Both the position numbers and the translations under genes were made by a program. This document shows positions 16,756 to 19,133 of a DNA stretch of 19,133 nt, in pieces. Under the pieces are notes generated by a model. That model saw only the letters and a list, made by a program, of their open reading frames with translations. It had not been told where the DNA came from and ran no database searches. The stretch covers positions 955,771-974,903 of the forward strand of contig KQ482040.1 in the NCBI GenBank assembly GCA_001430745.1, read 5' to 3'. The first letter of the stretch is position 1. The number at the start of each line of letters is the position of its first letter. The stretch is from Auxenochlorella pyrenoidosa (lineage: Eukaryota > Chlorophyta > Trebouxiophyceae > Chlorellales > Chlorellaceae).

Positions 16756-19133
16756 ATGTCCGAGGGCAGCCCTCAAGGCGCCGCCGCCGCTGCCGCCGCC
16801 ACGGCGGCAGCGGCACGAGAAGCGTTCCAGCGAGCCCACAGCCAGACCCATGCCGAGCTGGCGCGGCGGGCCAAGGTAGCGCAGCGCGAGACGCTGTCGC
16901 CTGCAGTGCAGCATGAGCTGGGGCTGGACCGGCCGTCGCTCACGGCTGGCATCCGCCGCAACTCGTCCGCGCCACTGCTGTCTCGCCTGGACGATGGCCT
17001 GCCCAAAGTGGTGGTGGGCATCTGCGGTGAGTGTTCTCTAGGGACCAACGTGCCCGGAACTCAGCCACCCGATTGGCCGCGGTCGCAATGTCCGCGCCAT
17101 GTGCAGATGCGTGCATCATTGTGTGCCTGCGCTGCTGGGCTCACCATGGCCACTGTATACCATGCCCGCAGCCATGGACAAGAAGGCTCGGTCCAAGCAG
17201 ATGAACCACATCGTGGAGCGGCTGCTGCGGTACGGCGAGTTTGATGTGGTGGTGTTTGGCGATGACACCATCCTCAACAAGCCCGTGGACGAGTGGCCCG
17301 CCTGCGACTGCCTGCTGTGCTGGCACTCGGGTGAGGCGGGAGGGGCTGGTCGGTGCACGCTGCGGGCCAACCTGTTGCACCTGATCGCAGCGCCTGCACC
17401 TCCTGCTGGATGCCCAGCAGCGCTGCCATGGCATGCCATCCTGGTCTCATTTTTTGTAAACAAAATTGAGAAAAGCCGCCCGCACCTGCCCTGCAGACGG
17501 CTTCCCGCTGAAGAAGGCGCAGCAGTACGCGGCGCTGCGCAAGCCGTACCTGGTCAACGACGTGATGGCGCAGGACACGCTGCTGGACCGCCGCCGCGTG
17601 TACCGCACGCTCATGGTGCGCCCGCTGGGGCGACTGCTCGAGGGTGGCTCAAGTGCAGATTGGCCAGGCCAGACGTTGCACTTGACATGGAAATATTGTG
17701 CAGATGGGGTTATGCATCGGAGAATTCTGCCTTTCTGTGCGGGCCCTGAATTTGCGATAATGAGTGACGCCCATACCCGGCCCGACCCTGCAGGAGAGCG
17801 GCATCCCAGTGCCGCAGCACATCATTGTTGACCGCGACACCCTGCCGCCTGGTCAGACGGATCCAGGTGTGCACTGCAACGGGGTATGTGGGCTGTCATT
17901 GCAGCTTGAAGTTCGTGCTGTAGTGCAGGCTGACTGTCGTTGCGCCATGTCTATGTGTCAAGATGCACGCATGGCGTGGCGTTTCCTGCTGCAGAGGGCT
18001 TCACGGAGACAGAGGACTATGTGGAGCTCGATGGTGTGCGCATCTGCAAGCCCTTTGTGGAGAAGCCGGCTTCTGGTGGGCGCACGTTGGGGGGGAAAAG
18101 CCCCAGCGCAAGGCCAGCAGGACGGGCAACAGATTATCGGCGCGTGCCTAGCTTGCTCAAAACAAGTTGTCGACATGTGGGCCAGCATGTGCATCGGGCA
18201 GCCAATCAAGCACCCCACCTCCCATCCCTGTGCACGACTAACATCCTCTATCCCGTTGGCCACCGCGTCCAGGCGAGGACCACAACGTGTACATCTACTA
18301 CCCCCACTCCATGGGCGGCGGCGTCAAGCGCCTCTTCCGCAAGGTGGACAACCGGTCGGGCGACTACGACCCCACCGACCCGGGGAATGTGCGCCGCAAC
18401 GGCTCCTTCATCTACGAGGAGTTCCTCACCACCGGCGGCACAGGCCAGTGGTGTGCTATGAGCGGGGCCGCAGGGAAGCATGTGCTGTGTGTGTTTAATG
18501 AACTAAGAGAGCAGGCGGGCCACAGTATTAGTGTTGGTGGGCAGTGCAGCATCCCTCCCAGGGCACAATTGTCAAAAATGTGCCCGCCCGCCTGCCTGCC
18601 TGCCCGCTTGCCTGCTAGCTACCACCTCGGCAACCCTTTTGGGTTGCAGGCTAAGGTCAGATCAGTTGTTGTAGCTACTCTTCACCACCTCTTGCCTGCA
18701 GACGTCAAGGTGTACACTGTGGGGCCTCGCTACGCGCACGCCGAGGCGCGCAAGTCTCCCGTGGTGGACGGCAAGGTGGTGCGCACCGCAGACGGCAAGG
18801 AGCAGCGCTTCCCGGTGCTGCTCACCCCACAGGTGGGCCGGTCAGAGCTGCAGGGCAGGCGAGGGCTGCTGGGCAGGGCTGTGGCTGCAGGCCGGCCGGC
18901 TCCAGCTGCTCAGGCAGCCCTGCGCTCCCACTGGCCATACCTTTAATGCTTGATTACCTCGTAACCGCAGGAGAAGGAGATTGCGCGCATGGTGGTCCTG
19001 GCGTTTGGGCAGCGCGTGTGCGGATTCGACCTGCTGCGCTCGGAGCGCGGCCGCTCATATGTGTGCGACGTCAATGGCTGGAGCTTCGTCAAAAACTCGC
19101 ACAAGGTGAGGGCAGGAGGTTGCGGTGGAAAAC
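16756..19133 (+). CDS. VIP1: Diphosphoinositol pentakisphosphate kinase (VIP1/PPIP5K), N-terminal kinase part; runs off the window
   Basis: Exons are 16756-17026, 17172-17330, 17497-17615, 17794-17866, 17995-18075, 18273-18443 (GC donor), 18702-18832 and 18971-19105, with a donor at 19106 leading outside. The 380 residues seen start with an Ala-rich tail (about 1-80). The VIP1 N-terminal fold follows ([40 protein letters not shown]). The ATP-grasp kinase comes next: [101 protein letters not shown] and [17 protein letters not shown] with metal-binding Asp/Asn. The enzyme phosphorylates InsP6/5-InsP7 to make inositol pyrophosphates, signals of phosphate and energy status. Full-length members add a C-terminal histidine-phosphatase-like domain, expected beyond the window. 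Confidence 0.95.
18444..18701 (+). other. GC-AG intron (VIP1 intron 6)
   Basis: The highly conserved [11 protein letters not shown] is split after GGT. The exon ends ...GGCACAG and the intron begins GCCAGT, so the donor is GC. Using the GT four bases later would shift the frame. The acceptor is CCTGCAG before ACGTCAAGG. Family conservation across the junction makes the GC donor firm. Confidence 0.88.

Overview
This window reads as nuclear DNA of a GC-rich, intron-dense green alga (Chlorophyta, probably close to the Chlorella/Coccomyxa-type trebouxiophytes; the class is an inference). The evidence is: plant-type proteins with chloroplast-like presequences, about six introns per gene with GT..AG (sometimes GC..AG) borders, and TGTAA polyadenylation motifs downstream of stop codons, as is typical of green algae. 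No bacterial operon, CRISPR array, rRNA, tRNA or intact mobile element was seen.

Eight genes were modelled by joining exons by hand on reading-frame phase. From left to right: (1) + strand 650-2910, a multi-zinc-knuckle RNA-binding protein of the AIR/ZCCHC7 type; (2) - strand 3046-about 4032, an unrecognised gene with a clear 3' half and an uncertain 5' half; (3) + strand 4200-6192, plastid bifunctional histidine-biosynthesis enzyme HisI-HisE (HISN2); (4) - strand 6484-8266, a secreted fasciclin (FAS1) domain protein; (5) + strand 8727-11318, a plastid-type NTF2/SnoaL-like protein; (6) - strand 11657-about 13157, a fusion of a flavodoxin-like domain with a truncated-haemoglobin domain; (7) - strand 13863-15703, the checkpoint clamp subunit RAD1; (8) + strand 16756 to the window end, the kinase half of a VIP1/PPIP5K inositol pyrophosphate synthase.

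The genes do not form a pathway. They mostly alternate in strand, giving convergent 3' ends (1/2, 3/4, 5/6) and divergent 5' ends (2/3, 4/5, 7/8). At two convergent junctions the TGTAA motifs predict overlapping transcripts.

The most unusual item is gene 6. Both of its domains appear to lack expected cofactor ligands: the flavodoxin-like half lacks a normal FMN phosphate loop, and the globin half has Cys where the haem-binding proximal His should be. Other notable points are at least three required GC-AG introns, and three local tandem duplications (39, 58 and 78 bp) sitting in an intron, on a splice acceptor, and over the end of a coding region.
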